From Plantactinospora endophytica (GTDB lineage Bacteria; Actinomycetota; Actinomycetes; Mycobacteriales; Micromonosporaceae): a stretch of 64,000 nt of DNA. The notes under the pieces were generated by a model. It was not told the DNA's origin and ran no database searches. It saw nothing but the letters and a program-made list of their open reading frames with translations. The stretch is from positions 310,001-374,000 of the forward strand of contig NZ_BONW01000039.1 in the NCBI RefSeq assembly GCF_016862915.1, read 5' to 3'. The position numbers and the translations under genes are program-made. Shown in pieces: positions 52,343 through 60,566 of the stretch (the first letter of the stretch is position 1; the number at the start of each line of letters is the position of its first letter).

Positions 52343-54060
52343 GCGTCGACACCGCTTCCGTGCCCGGCCAGGTCGCCGACGCCGGGGCCGAGCCCGACCT
52401 GGAGACGTACCTCGGGAATCCGCACGACCCGGCCAACCCGGTGAGTTTTCCGGCGGTGCTGGCCGCCGACGAGCGCGGTGAACTGCTCGCCGAGGGCGAG
52501 CGGGCGCTGGACGGGTACGGGCTGAACGCCGAGTTCGTGCCCCGGGCCCTCGGCGGCCGGTTCGACCGGGCCGACCGGCTGGCCCAGGTGCTCCGCGCGG
52601 TGTTCCGCCGCGACACCACCCTCGGGGTCGGCTACGGGGTGACCACGTTCATCGCCGCGACTCCGGTCTGGACCGACGGCACCGCGCAGCAGCGGCGTTG
52701 GATGGCCGACCTGCTGCTGCGGCACGGCAAGGCGTCCGCCGGCTACAACGAGCTGGCGCACGGCACCGACTTCAGCCGGGCCGAGCTGCGGGCCCGGCCC
52801 GCCGGGGACCACTACCGGGTGACCGGTCGCAAGGAGATGGTCGGCAACCTGGCCCGGGCGGACGCGGTGACCCTCTTCGCCCGCACCGACGACCGGCCGG
52901 GCAGCCGCAGCCACTCGCACCTGCTGCTGGACATGGCCGCGCTGCCGGCGGAGCACCGCCGTCACCTGCGCCGGTACCGCACGGCCGGGGTGCGTGGGGT
53001 GCTGCTCGGCGGACTGGAGTTCACCGACTGTCCGGTGCCGTCCGACGCGGTGGTCGGGGAACCCGGCGGTGCGATGGAGACGGTGCTGCGGGCGTTCCAG
53101 GTGACCCGGGGAGTACTGCCCGGGATGGCCGTCGGGATCGTCGACACCCAACTGCGTACGGTGCTGCGGTTCGCCCTCGACCGCCGGCTGTACGGGCTGC
53201 CGGTGGCCGAGCTGCCGCACGCCCGGACCACCCTGGTCGACGGCTTCCTGGACCTGCTGATCGGGGACTGTCTGGCCACCGTGGTCGCCCGGGCCCTGCA
53301 CCTGCTGCCCGACCAGACCAGTGTCTACAGCGCGGCGGTGAAATACCTGGTGCCGAAGCTGTTGCAGGAGGCGGCGCACCGACTCTCCGTGGTACTCGGT
53401 GCGCGGTCGTACCTGCGGGACGGCCCGTACGGGATCTTCCAGAAGAACCTGCGGGACCTGCTCGCCGCCACGCTCACCCACGCCAGCGCGGCAGTCTGCC
53501 AGGCGACGATCATCCCGCAACTGCCCCGGCTGGCCCAGCAGGGCTGGCGCTCCTCGCCGCCACCGCCGCCGGCCCTGTTCCGGCTCGGCGACCCGTTGCC
53601 GCCGCTGGACTTCGGCGCGCTCGGGCTCTCCGCCCGGGGGGTGGACAGCCTGACCGCCACGCTTCGCGGCTACCTCGCGGAACCGGGTGCCCAGCCGGCC
53701 GTCGCCCGGCTCTGCGGACTGTTCACCGCCGAACTCGACCGGCTCGCCGAGGCGTGCGCCGAGCTGCCGCCCCGGGACCGTACGGTGATCGCCGGCCGGC
53801 GCAGCTTCGACCTGACCGACCGGTACGCGACCGTACTGGCCGCCGCCGCCTGCCTCGGAGTGTGGCGGCACCAGCGGGACGACCCGTTCCTGGGGGACGT
53901 CCCGTGGCTGGCCGCCGCGCTGTCCCGGCTGGCCGGCCGGCTGGGTCTGCACCCGGGTACGGCACCGGACGGGCTGGAGCGACACCTCTACACCGAGCTG
54001 CTGGCGCGTCACCGGGACAACCGCGGCTTCGATCTCGTCAACCGGCGTCTGGCCGGCTGA
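52339..54060 (+). CDS. Acyl-CoA dehydrogenase-like protein 2, catalytic acid not conserved
   Basis: The 573-residue ACAD-fold protein is collinear with protein 1 (YNELAHGTDFSRAEL for the FAD loop; FQKNLRDLLAATLTH aligns with FQKIERDHRIVGIFD). The residue in the catalytic-acid position is His381. Alone it may not dehydrogenate. Mycobacterial FadE pairs form alpha2-beta2 enzymes in which only one subunit has the base, and this adjacent pair, linked by an ATGA overlap, suggests the same. FAD could be shared between the subunits. The C-terminal region also carries the long extension found in protein 1. Confidence 0.83.
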   Translation: MSVDTASVPGQVADAGAEPDLETYLGNPHDPANPVSFPAVLAADERGELLAEGERALDGYGLNAEFVPRALGGRFDRADRLAQVLRAVFRRDTTLGVGYGVTTFIAATPVWTDGTAQQRRWMADLLLRHGKASAGYNELAHGTDFSRAELRARPAGDHYRVTGRKEMVGNLARADAVTLFARTDDRPGSRSHSHLLLDMAALPAEHRRHLRRYRTAGVRGVLLGGLEFTDCPVPSDAVVGEPGGAMETVLRAFQVTRGVLPGMAVGIVDTQLRTVLRFALDRRLYGLPVAELPHARTTLVDGFLDLLIGDCLATVVARALHLLPDQTSVYSAAVKYLVPKLLQEAAHRLSVVLGARSYLRDGPYGIFQKNLRDLLAATLTHASAAVCQATIIPQLPRLAQQGWRSSPPPPPALFRLGDPLPPLDFGALGLSARGVDSLTATLRGYLAEPGAQPAVARLCGLFTAELDRLAEACAELPPRDRTVIAGRRSFDLTDRYATVLAAAACLGVWRHQRDDPFLGDVPWLAAALSRLAGRLGLHPGTAPDGLERHLYTELLARHRDNRGFDLVNRRLAG

Positions 54061-54092
54061 CGACCCCGTTCCGTCCGCCGAAGGAGTGCACC

Positions 54093-54362
54093 ATGTCCGG
54101 AACCATCCAAGACACGTCCGTCGACGCGATCCGTAGCTGGCTCGCCGGCCGGATCGCCTTCTACCTGCAACGGTCGGTCGAGGAGATCGACCACGACCTG
54201 CCGCTGGTCGAGATCGGCCTCGACTCGGTGTACGCGATGACGCTCAGCGGCGACGTCGAGGAGCGGTACGACATCGAGGTGGAGCCGACGATGGCCTGGG
54301 ACCACCCGACCGTGAACGCCCTCGCCGGCTACCTGCACGGCGTACTGGGGTCGCGGGGATGA
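54093..54362 (+). CDS. Acyl carrier protein 3
   Basis: This 89-residue carrier has the motif VEIGLDSVYAMTLSGDVEERY with Ser45 in GLDSVYAM. It is closer to PKS-type carrier domains than to ACPs 1 and 2, and has a C-terminal helix WDHPTVNALAGYLHG. AAGGAG precedes the ATG. Its position directly after the FAAL and dehydrogenase genes, with a 3-4-base overlap into the condensation gene, suggests a defined path. In that path the FAAL loads the acyl chain here, the dehydrogenases desaturate it, and the condensation enzyme passes it to the peptide synthetase. This path is inference. Confidence 0.92.
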   Translation: MSGTIQDTSVDAIRSWLAGRIAFYLQRSVEEIDHDLPLVEIGLDSVYAMTLSGDVEERYDIEVEPTMAWDHPTVNALAGYLHGVLGSRG

Positions 54363-55921
54363 CCAAGCAGTCGACCGGGCCGGGGGAGCAGCCGGCCGCT
54401 CCGGGGGAGCAGCCGACCGGGCCGGGGGAGCAGTCGACCGGGCCGGGGGAGCAGCCGGTGGCGCCGGGGGAGCAGCCGGGCGGCGCCGGCCAGCCGCTGT
54501 CGGTCGGGCAGCAGGCGCTCTGGTTCCTCTACCAGCTCGCGCCGGAGAGTCCGGCGTACAACATCACGCTCGCGGTGCGGATCCGGTCCGCGCTGGACGA
54601 CGCCGCGCTGGGCCGGGCGGTCGACGCGCTGGTGGCCCGGCATCCGGTGCTCGGCGCGGCCTTCGCCGAGCTGGACGGGGTACCCCGGCAGTTCGTCCCC
54701 ACGGTCGACGCGAGCGCCGGGTCCGGTCCGGCCGGCGGCTCGCGCTGGCTGGAGATCCGGGACGTGCCCGGGCGCGGCGACGAGGCCCTGCTCGGGCTGG
54801 CCCGGACGGTCGGCGAGGTGCCGTTCCGGCTCGGTGCCGGCGACGTCTTCCGGGTGGTGCTGCTGCGCCGCAGCGCCGAGGAGGCCGCGCTGGTCCTGGT
54901 CACCCACCACATCGTCAGCGACGCCACCTCGCAGTGGCTGCTGCTGCGCGACCTGCTGGCCGCCTACCGGGGGATCGCGGCCGGCGGCGCCCCGGACTGG
55001 ACGCCACTGACCGCGAGCTACCTGGACCACGTCGAGACCGAACGGGTACTGCTGGACTCGCCCCGCCGGGACCGGCTGGAGCGGTACTGGCGGGACCGGT
55101 GCACCGGAGTCTCGGCCGGGGCGATCCCGCTCGACCGGCCCCGGCCGGAGCGGCAGACCTTCGACGGCGCCACCCACCACTGGCGGCTGCCCGACGAGTT
55201 GGCGGCCCGGGTGAGGACGGCGGCCACCTCGGCCGGGGTCACCCCGTTCGCCTTCCTGCTCGGCGTCTTCCAGGCCACCCTGCACCGGTACGGCGGCCAG
55301 GACGACTTCGCGGTCGGCTGCCCGGTGGCGACCCGGCACGGCCGGGGACTGCGGGACGTGGTCGGCTACCTGGTCAACACGCTGGTACTGCGCTCGTCGT
55401 TCGCCACCGGGGCCACCTTCGCCGACGCGGTGGCGGCGGCACACCGGGAACTCCTCTCCGGGCTGGCCCACGTCGGCTACCCGTTCCCGCTGCTGGACCG
55501 GATGCTCGGCGCGGGCCGGGGCGGCAGCCGGTCACCGCTGTTCCGGATCGCCTTCACGATGGTGGCGGCGGACCGGCTCGACCCGCCGCTGCCGCTGGTG
55601 CCCGAGGGCGCCGTGGTCGGCCCGGAGATCTCGTACGCCGGGCTGCGGCTGGCGGCGTTCGACGTACCGCAGTTGGAGGGGCAGTTCGACCTCAACGTGG
55701 AGCTGCGGCAGGCGGAGGATTCACTCACCGGTGCCTTCCGGTACAACACGGATTTGTTCGACGGTGCGACCATCGAGCGGCTCACCGGGCACTACCGCCG
55801 GCTGCTGGAGGCGGCCACCGCCGACCCGACGCGCCGGATCGACCGGGTCTCCCTTGTCGACAGCGCACAACTGGAACTGCTGCTCGCGTTGGGTACCGGC
55901 GGAGTCCGTCCCGGGCAGTGA
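54359..55921 (+). CDS. Stand-alone condensation (C) domain enzyme
   Basis: The 520-residue free-standing NRPS condensation domain has LSVGQQALWFLYQLAPESPAYNI (C1), the catalytic HHIVSDAT (His183, His184, Asp188; the usual Gly after Asp is Ala), and VGCPVATRHG/VGYLVNTLVLR (C5 region). The first 45 residues are tandem heptapeptides of the TGPGEQP/AAPGEQP type. A free C domain next to an ACP probably forms the first amide between the acyl-ACP and the aminoacyl carrier of the NRPS, whose first module lacks its own C domain. Substrate roles are inference. Confidence 0.88.
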   Translation: MTKQSTGPGEQPAAPGEQPTGPGEQSTGPGEQPVAPGEQPGGAGQPLSVGQQALWFLYQLAPESPAYNITLAVRIRSALDDAALGRAVDALVARHPVLGAAFAELDGVPRQFVPTVDASAGSGPAGGSRWLEIRDVPGRGDEALLGLARTVGEVPFRLGAGDVFRVVLLRRSAEEAALVLVTHHIVSDATSQWLLLRDLLAAYRGIAAGGAPDWTPLTASYLDHVETERVLLDSPRRDRLERYWRDRCTGVSAGAIPLDRPRPERQTFDGATHHWRLPDELAARVRTAATSAGVTPFAFLLGVFQATLHRYGGQDDFAVGCPVATRHGRGLRDVVGYLVNTLVLRSSFATGATFADAVAAAHRELLSGLAHVGYPFPLLDRMLGAGRGGSRSPLFRIAFTMVAADRLDPPLPLVPEGAVVGPEISYAGLRLAAFDVPQLEGQFDLNVELRQAEDSLTGAFRYNTDLFDGATIERLTGHYRRLLEAATADPTRRIDRVSLVDSAQLELLLALGTGGVRPGQ

Positions 55922-56028
55922 TTCCGGTGAACCGCCCGAAACCCGGGATAGCTCAGGGTCGCCGGTCCGGGGGTTCTCAGGGTGGTATCTCATGTGTCGA
56001 TCTAACGATCAGTGATTGGATGCTCGCT

Positions 56029-56763
56029 ATGGAGCACGCTGTGCGGCTGGAGTCGCTGAGCAAGACCTACGGTTCGGGCCAGAACGCGGTGCCCGCGCTG
56101 AGAGACGTGTCGCTCGCCCTCGCGGCCGGCAGCTTCACCGCGATCATGGGACCGTCCGGCTCGGGCAAGTCGACCCTGTTGCAGTGCGCGGCGGGTCTGG
56201 ACCGGCCGACCGGCGGCCGGGTCGTCATCGCCGGCACCGACCTGACCGGGCTGAGCGAGACGGGGCTGACCCTGCTCCGACGGGACAAGATCGGTTTCGT
56301 CTTCCAGGCGTTCAACCTGCTGCCGTCGCTGACCGCCGAGCAGAACGTGGCCCTGCCGCTGCGGCTGGCCGGCCGAAAGCCGAGCCGGTCCGAGGTGAAG
56401 GCCGTACTCGCCGAGGTGGGGCTCGGCAACCGGGGCGGACACCGGCCGGCGGAACTCTCCGGCGGCCAGCAGCAGCGGGTCGCGATCGCCCGCGCCCTGG
56501 TGACCAAGCCGGCGGTGCTCTTCGCCGACGAGCCGACCGGTGCGCTGGACACCAGCACCAGCCGGGAGGTGCTGGCGCTGCTGCGCGGCCTGGTCGACCG
56601 GCACGGCCAGACCATCGTGATGGTGACGCACGACCCGGTGACCGCCGCCAACGCGGACCGGGTGGTCTTCCTCGCCGACGGGGTGCTCGCCGGTGAGCTG
56701 GTGAACCCGACGGCGGAGGCGATCGCCGCCCGGATGACGCGCATGGAGGTCGGCGCGTGCTGA
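56029..56763 (+). CDS. ABC exporter ATP-binding subunit (MacB/LolD-like)
   Basis: This 244-residue ATPase has Walker A GPSGSGKST, FVFQAFNLLPSLTAEQN, signature LSGGQQQRV, Walker B VLFADEPTGALD and the H-loop VTHDP. These are features of the MacB/LolD/FtsE group that works with FtsX-type permeases, such as the next gene. ATG 56029 was chosen; ATG 56020 is in frame, and neither has a clear RBS. The 107-base gap before it carries no hairpin, so it likely belongs to unit 2. Role: export of or immunity to the lipopeptide, as inference. Confidence 0.88.
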   Translation: MEHAVRLESLSKTYGSGQNAVPALRDVSLALAAGSFTAIMGPSGSGKSTLLQCAAGLDRPTGGRVVIAGTDLTGLSETGLTLLRRDKIGFVFQAFNLLPSLTAEQNVALPLRLAGRKPSRSEVKAVLAEVGLGNRGGHRPAELSGGQQQRVAIARALVTKPAVLFADEPTGALDTSTSREVLALLRGLVDRHGQTIVMVTHDPVTAANADRVVFLADGVLAGELVNPTAEAIAARMTRMEVGAC

Positions 56764-59249
56764 GCATCGCGCTCCAGACGTTGCGGGTCCGCTGGGCCGC
56801 GTTCGTCGGTACCTTCCTCGCGCTGACCCTGGGTGCCGCCATGATCGCCGCAATGGGACTGGAGATCGGCGCCACCCTGGGGTTGCCCGAGCGGGCGCCG
56901 CAGCGGTTCGCCGCCGCCCCGGTGGTGGTCGCCGCGCTGGACCCGGAGTGGGACCCGGCCCGGCACGACCCGGGCAGCCGCTCGCTGATCCAGGCCCGGG
57001 GCATCTCGGCCGAGTTGGCCGCCGAGGTCGGCGCGCTCGGCCGGACCGTACCGGTCCGCTCCTTCTACGCCCAGCTTCCGGGCGGTTCCGACGACCAGGT
57101 CGGGCACGGCTGGTCCACCGTCGAGTTCGCTCCCTACCAACTCGCCGCCGGCCGGCCGCCGCAGACCGACACCGAGATCGTGGTACCGGACGGTGCCGCC
57201 GCACCGGGCGAGCGGCTCACCGTCTTCACCGCCGGGGGGCCGCGCGACTACACCGTCGCCGGGGTCACCGCGCCGGCCGACTTCGAGTCCGCCGTCTTCT
57301 TCACCGACGCCGAGGCGGCCCGGCTCTCGCCGAGGGTCGAGGCGCTGGTCGCGTACGGGGCGCCGGAGGCGGTACGGCAGGCCGTCGGCGGGGACGCCGA
57401 GGTGCTCACCGGAGACCGGCGCGGCGTGCTCGACCCGAGCTACAACGCCGACCGGGAGGCGATCGACAACACCCAGACACTGTTGCCGATCACCGCCGTG
57501 GTGGCCGGATTCGTCTCGATCTTCCTGGTCGCCTCGACCTTCGCCTTCGCGGTCGCCCAGCGGCGCCGGGAGATCGCGCTGCTCCGCACCGTCGGCGCCA
57601 CCCCCCGACAGGTACGCCGGATGGTGTTGACCGAGGCGTTCGCGGTCGGGCTCGCCTCGGCGGTCGCCGGCTGCGCGCTCGGGCTGGCCGTCGCGCCCGC
57701 GTTGGCCGGCTGGATGGTCGACCTGGGACTCGCCCCGTCGTGGTTCACCGTCGAGTTCTCCACCGGACCGGCGGTCTGGGTGCCGCTGCTGATCGCCTTC
57801 TGCATGGGACTCGGCGTGGCGCTGGCCGGCGTCTGGGCGGCGTCCCGCCGGGCCGGCGACGTACGTCCGATCGAGGCGTTGCGGGACGCCGCCGTGGACT
57901 CCCGCACCATGACCACCGGCCGGTGGCTCTACGGGCTGATGGCGCTCGCCTTCGGCCTGGTCACCATCGGCTGGGTGGCGGTGGTGAACCCGGGCATGGT
58001 GATGGTGCCGACCCGGTACATCGGGGTGCTGATGTTCCCGATCCTCGCCTTCGCGCTGCTCGCCCCGGTGGTGGTCAAGCCGATCGCCCGGCTGATCACC
58101 TGGCCGCTCGGCCGGCTCGGCGGCGCCGCCGGGATGCTGGTCCGGGAGAGCGCGCTGACGGCGGTGCGGCGTACCGCGGCCACCGCCGCGCCGGTGCTGC
58201 TCACCGTCGGGCTCTCCATCTCGCTGCTCGGCGCCGCCGCCACCATCGACCGGGCCAAGGACAGCGGCCGGCGCAACCAGGTGACCGCGGACTACGTGGT
58301 CACCCCGGACGGCACCGCCGGGGTCAACGAGGCGGTCACCGAACGGCTCCGGGCCGTCCCCGGCGTGGACGTGGTCGCCGCGCTGCCGACCATGGTGTAC
58401 GCCCGGGACGACGCCCGGCTCGCCGACTACGAGGCGCTGACCGTGGACCCGGCGGCGCTGGCCAGCACCCTGACCCTGCCGGTCGACGAGGGCAACCCGG
58501 CCGACCTGCGCGACGACACCATCATCGTCAACGACGACTGGGGTGTCGGGGTCGGCGAGACCGTCGAGGTCTTCATGGCCGACGGCACGACCGTGCCGCT
58601 GCGGGTGGCGGCGGTGCTGAACACCACCTCCGGCAGCAACGACGTCGCCTACCTGAGCACGAAGTTCGCCGGCACCGCCAAATACGCCTTCAGCGGCCTG
58701 GCCCGCAGGGTCTACGTCTCGGTGCGCGACGGCGCCGACCCGGCGGCGGTACGCTCCGCGCTCGACTCCGCCACCGCCGGGCTGGGCGCCCGGGCGATCC
58801 CGGCCGAGGACTGGCTCGGCGAGGAGAGCAGCGAGAACAGCGAGACCACCTCGCTGGGCATGCTGCTGGTGCTCGGCATCGCGATCGTCTTCTGCTTCAT
58901 CGCCATCGTCAACACGCTGGTGATGGCGACCTCGGACCGGCTCCGGGACCTGGCGATCCTGCGGCTGGCCGGGGCCACCCCGCCACAGGTGCTCCGGGTC
59001 TTCGCCGCCGAGTCGCTGCTGGTGGTCGGCGTCGGGGTACTGCTCGCGGTCGGGGCGTCGGCGGTGAACCTGGCCGGGCTGCGGCTCGCCCTGGGGCAGC
59101 TCGTCGGCGCCACCCCGGTCACCGTGCCGTGGGGCACCGTCGCGCTGATCACCGTGGTCAGCGCCGGGCTGGCCGTACTCGGGGCGGTGGTGCCGGTACG
59201 GCTCGCGTTCCGGTCCCGCGCGGTCGAGCTGGCCGGCGTACGCGAATAG
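56757..59249 (+). CDS. FtsX-family ABC exporter permease (two FtsX domains)
   Basis: The 830-residue membrane protein has a first helix at about 15-35 and a large extracytoplasmic domain. A first FtsX domain follows (about 240-370, VAGFVSIFLVASTFAFAVAQRRREIALLRTVGAT), then helices near 390-440, a second extracytoplasmic region and a C-terminal FtsX domain (about 690-820, RDLAILRLAGATPPQVLRVF). This is a fused two-domain permease that pairs with the upstream ATPase, whose stop it overlaps by 7 bases. A strong hairpin follows its stop and ends unit 2. Such pumps export peptides, lipopeptides or lipids in actinomycete clusters. Confidence 0.87.
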   Translation: MLSIALQTLRVRWAAFVGTFLALTLGAAMIAAMGLEIGATLGLPERAPQRFAAAPVVVAALDPEWDPARHDPGSRSLIQARGISAELAAEVGALGRTVPVRSFYAQLPGGSDDQVGHGWSTVEFAPYQLAAGRPPQTDTEIVVPDGAAAPGERLTVFTAGGPRDYTVAGVTAPADFESAVFFTDAEAARLSPRVEALVAYGAPEAVRQAVGGDAEVLTGDRRGVLDPSYNADREAIDNTQTLLPITAVVAGFVSIFLVASTFAFAVAQRRREIALLRTVGATPRQVRRMVLTEAFAVGLASAVAGCALGLAVAPALAGWMVDLGLAPSWFTVEFSTGPAVWVPLLIAFCMGLGVALAGVWAASRRAGDVRPIEALRDAAVDSRTMTTGRWLYGLMALAFGLVTIGWVAVVNPGMVMVPTRYIGVLMFPILAFALLAPVVVKPIARLITWPLGRLGGAAGMLVRESALTAVRRTAATAAPVLLTVGLSISLLGAAATIDRAKDSGRRNQVTADYVVTPDGTAGVNEAVTERLRAVPGVDVVAALPTMVYARDDARLADYEALTVDPAALASTLTLPVDEGNPADLRDDTIIVNDDWGVGVGETVEVFMADGTTVPLRVAAVLNTTSGSNDVAYLSTKFAGTAKYAFSGLARRVYVSVRDGADPAAVRSALDSATAGLGARAIPAEDWLGEESSENSETTSLGMLLVLGIAIVFCFIAIVNTLVMATSDRLRDLAILRLAGATPPQVLRVFAAESLLVVGVGVLLAVGASAVNLAGLRLALGQLVGATPVTVPWGTVALITVVSAGLAVLGAVVPVRLAFRSRAVELAGVRE

Positions 59250-59272
59250 GCACCGTCCACGACGGACCCCGA

Positions 59273-59314
59273 CCGGGCTCCGCACACCCCGATTTCCGGG
59301 GTGGCGGAGCCCGG
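59273..59314 (+). terminator. Strong hairpin ending unit 2
   Basis: CCGGGCTCCGC and GCGGAGCCCGG form a perfect 11-bp stem, continued after one bulged A by a further 7 bp (CACCCCG / CGGGGTG) around the loop ATTTC. TTCGTTTTCG follows directly. It is 23 bases past the exporter stop. Confidence 0.85.
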
Positions 59315-59325
59315 TTCGTTTTCGA

Positions 59326-59362
59326 AGATAGTTTCGATATGGGGCTGGTATAGCCGCGGGTC
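59326..59362 (+). promoter_or_regulatory. 11-bp-phased repeat element in front of unit 3
   Basis: AGATAG (59326), ATATGG (59337) and GTATAG (59348) are three half-sites exactly 11 bp apart, followed by CGCGGGTC. This is the most complete copy of the cluster element. It lies between the hairpin that ends unit 2 and the diaminopropionate gene, about 105 bases upstream of the latter. Confidence 0.62.
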
Positions 59363-59465
59363 GCAGGATGACTAGGAGCCGAGGAAGCAGGCCGGCGCCA
59401 ACCGTGGGAACTGCACCTGTCGGTGACGTTTCCCGGGACAGTAACTGACCCGCGAAGGGAAAGCC

Positions 59466-60566
59466 GTGCCAATGGACCTTTTACAACCTGGAGAGCGCGG
59501 CGCCTGCACGCCGACCTTCACCGGCGGCCACGACCAACCGCAGGGGGAGGTCCAGAAAGGTTCACCGCACGCGCTGAAGGGCATCCTCGCGGCCGTCGGG
59601 AACACGCCTCTGGTCGAACTCGAACGGCTGGTACCCGATTCCCGGATCCGGGTGTTCGCGAAGCTGGAGCGGTTCAACCCCGGCGGCAGCGTCAAGGACC
59701 GGACCGCGCTGAGCATGCTGCTGGACAAGATCCGCAGCGGTGAACTCCAGCCGGGCCGGTCGGTGGTGGTCGAGTCCAGCTCGGGCAACCTGGCGGTCGG
59801 GCTGGCCCAGATCTGCCGGTACTTCGGACTCCGGTTCGTCTGCGTCGTCGACGCCAAGACGACCGAGCAGAACATCGCGATCCTGCGGGCGTACCAGGCG
59901 CAGGTCGAGGTGGTGACCCGGCCCGACCCGGACAGCGGCGAGTACCTGCCGGTGCGGGTACGCCGGGTCCGCGAACTCGTGGCGAACACCCCGCACTCGT
60001 TCTGGCCCAACCAGTACGCGAACCCGCTCAACCCGATCGCGCACCGACAGACCATGGGCGAGATCGTCGAGGCGCTGGACGGCTCCGTCGACTACCTGTT
60101 CTGCGCGGTCAGCTCCTGCGGCACCCTGCGCGGCTGCGCCGACTACATCCGCGAGCACGGATTGAGCACGAAGATCGTCGCGGTCGACGCGGTCGGCAGC
60201 ATGATCTTCGACGGGCAGCGGCCGATCGAGCGGCTGCTCCCCGGGCACGGCGCGTCGCTGCGCCCGGGGCTCTTCGACCCGAACGCCGCCGACGAGGTCG
60301 TGCACGTCACCGACCTGGAGTGTGTCGCCGCCTGCCGTCGGCTCACCGCCCGGGAGGCGATCCTGGCCGGCGGCTCCTCCGGGGCCACCATCGCGGCCCT
60401 GGAACGGCGCGCCCCGACCATTCCGGCGGACGCGAAATGCGTACTCATCTTTCCCGACGGTGGCGACCGCTACCTCGACACGATCTATTCCGACGACTGG
60501 GTACGAAGCCGCTTCGGTGAGGTTTCGCACCTCTGGAAGGAAGCCGCCGGTGGTGATCAGGTCTGA
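59466..60566 (+). CDS. sbnA: 2,3-diaminopropionate biosynthesis protein SbnA (PLP-dependent)
   Basis: The 366-residue fold-type-II PLP enzyme resembles cysteine synthases and SbnA: VGNTPLVELE, NPGGSVKDRTAL with the Schiff-base Lys77, and a phosphate-binding Ser/Gly loop AGGSSGA. SbnA joins O-phosphoserine and glutamate to N-(1-amino-1-carboxyl-2-ethyl)-glutamate, the precursor of L-2,3-diaminopropionate. The TGATG junction to sbnB supports the assignment. GTG 59466 follows GAAGGGA at a spacing of 5; ATG 59472 is two codons in. The N-terminus is about 30 residues longer than in S. aureus SbnA. Confidence 0.9.
   Translation: MPMDLLQPGERGACTPTFTGGHDQPQGEVQKGSPHALKGILAAVGNTPLVELERLVPDSRIRVFAKLERFNPGGSVKDRTALSMLLDKIRSGELQPGRSVVVESSSGNLAVGLAQICRYFGLRFVCVVDAKTTEQNIAILRAYQAQVEVVTRPDPDSGEYLPVRVRRVRELVANTPHSFWPNQYANPLNPIAHRQTMGEIVEALDGSVDYLFCAVSSCGTLRGCADYIREHGLSTKIVAVDAVGSMIFDGQRPIERLLPGHGASLRPGLFDPNAADEVVHVTDLECVAACRRLTAREAILAGGSSGATIAALERRAPTIPADAKCVLIFPDGGDRYLDTIYSDDWVRSRFGEVSHLWKEAAGGDQV

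Noticed and set aside
55922-56028. A fourth copy of the 11-bp-phased element before the ABC exporter genes
   Set aside because: GGGATAGC and GCTATGG occur there but not at 11-bp spacing and without the downstream CG-N2-G-N-TC part; the exporter genes are more likely read through from unit 2.
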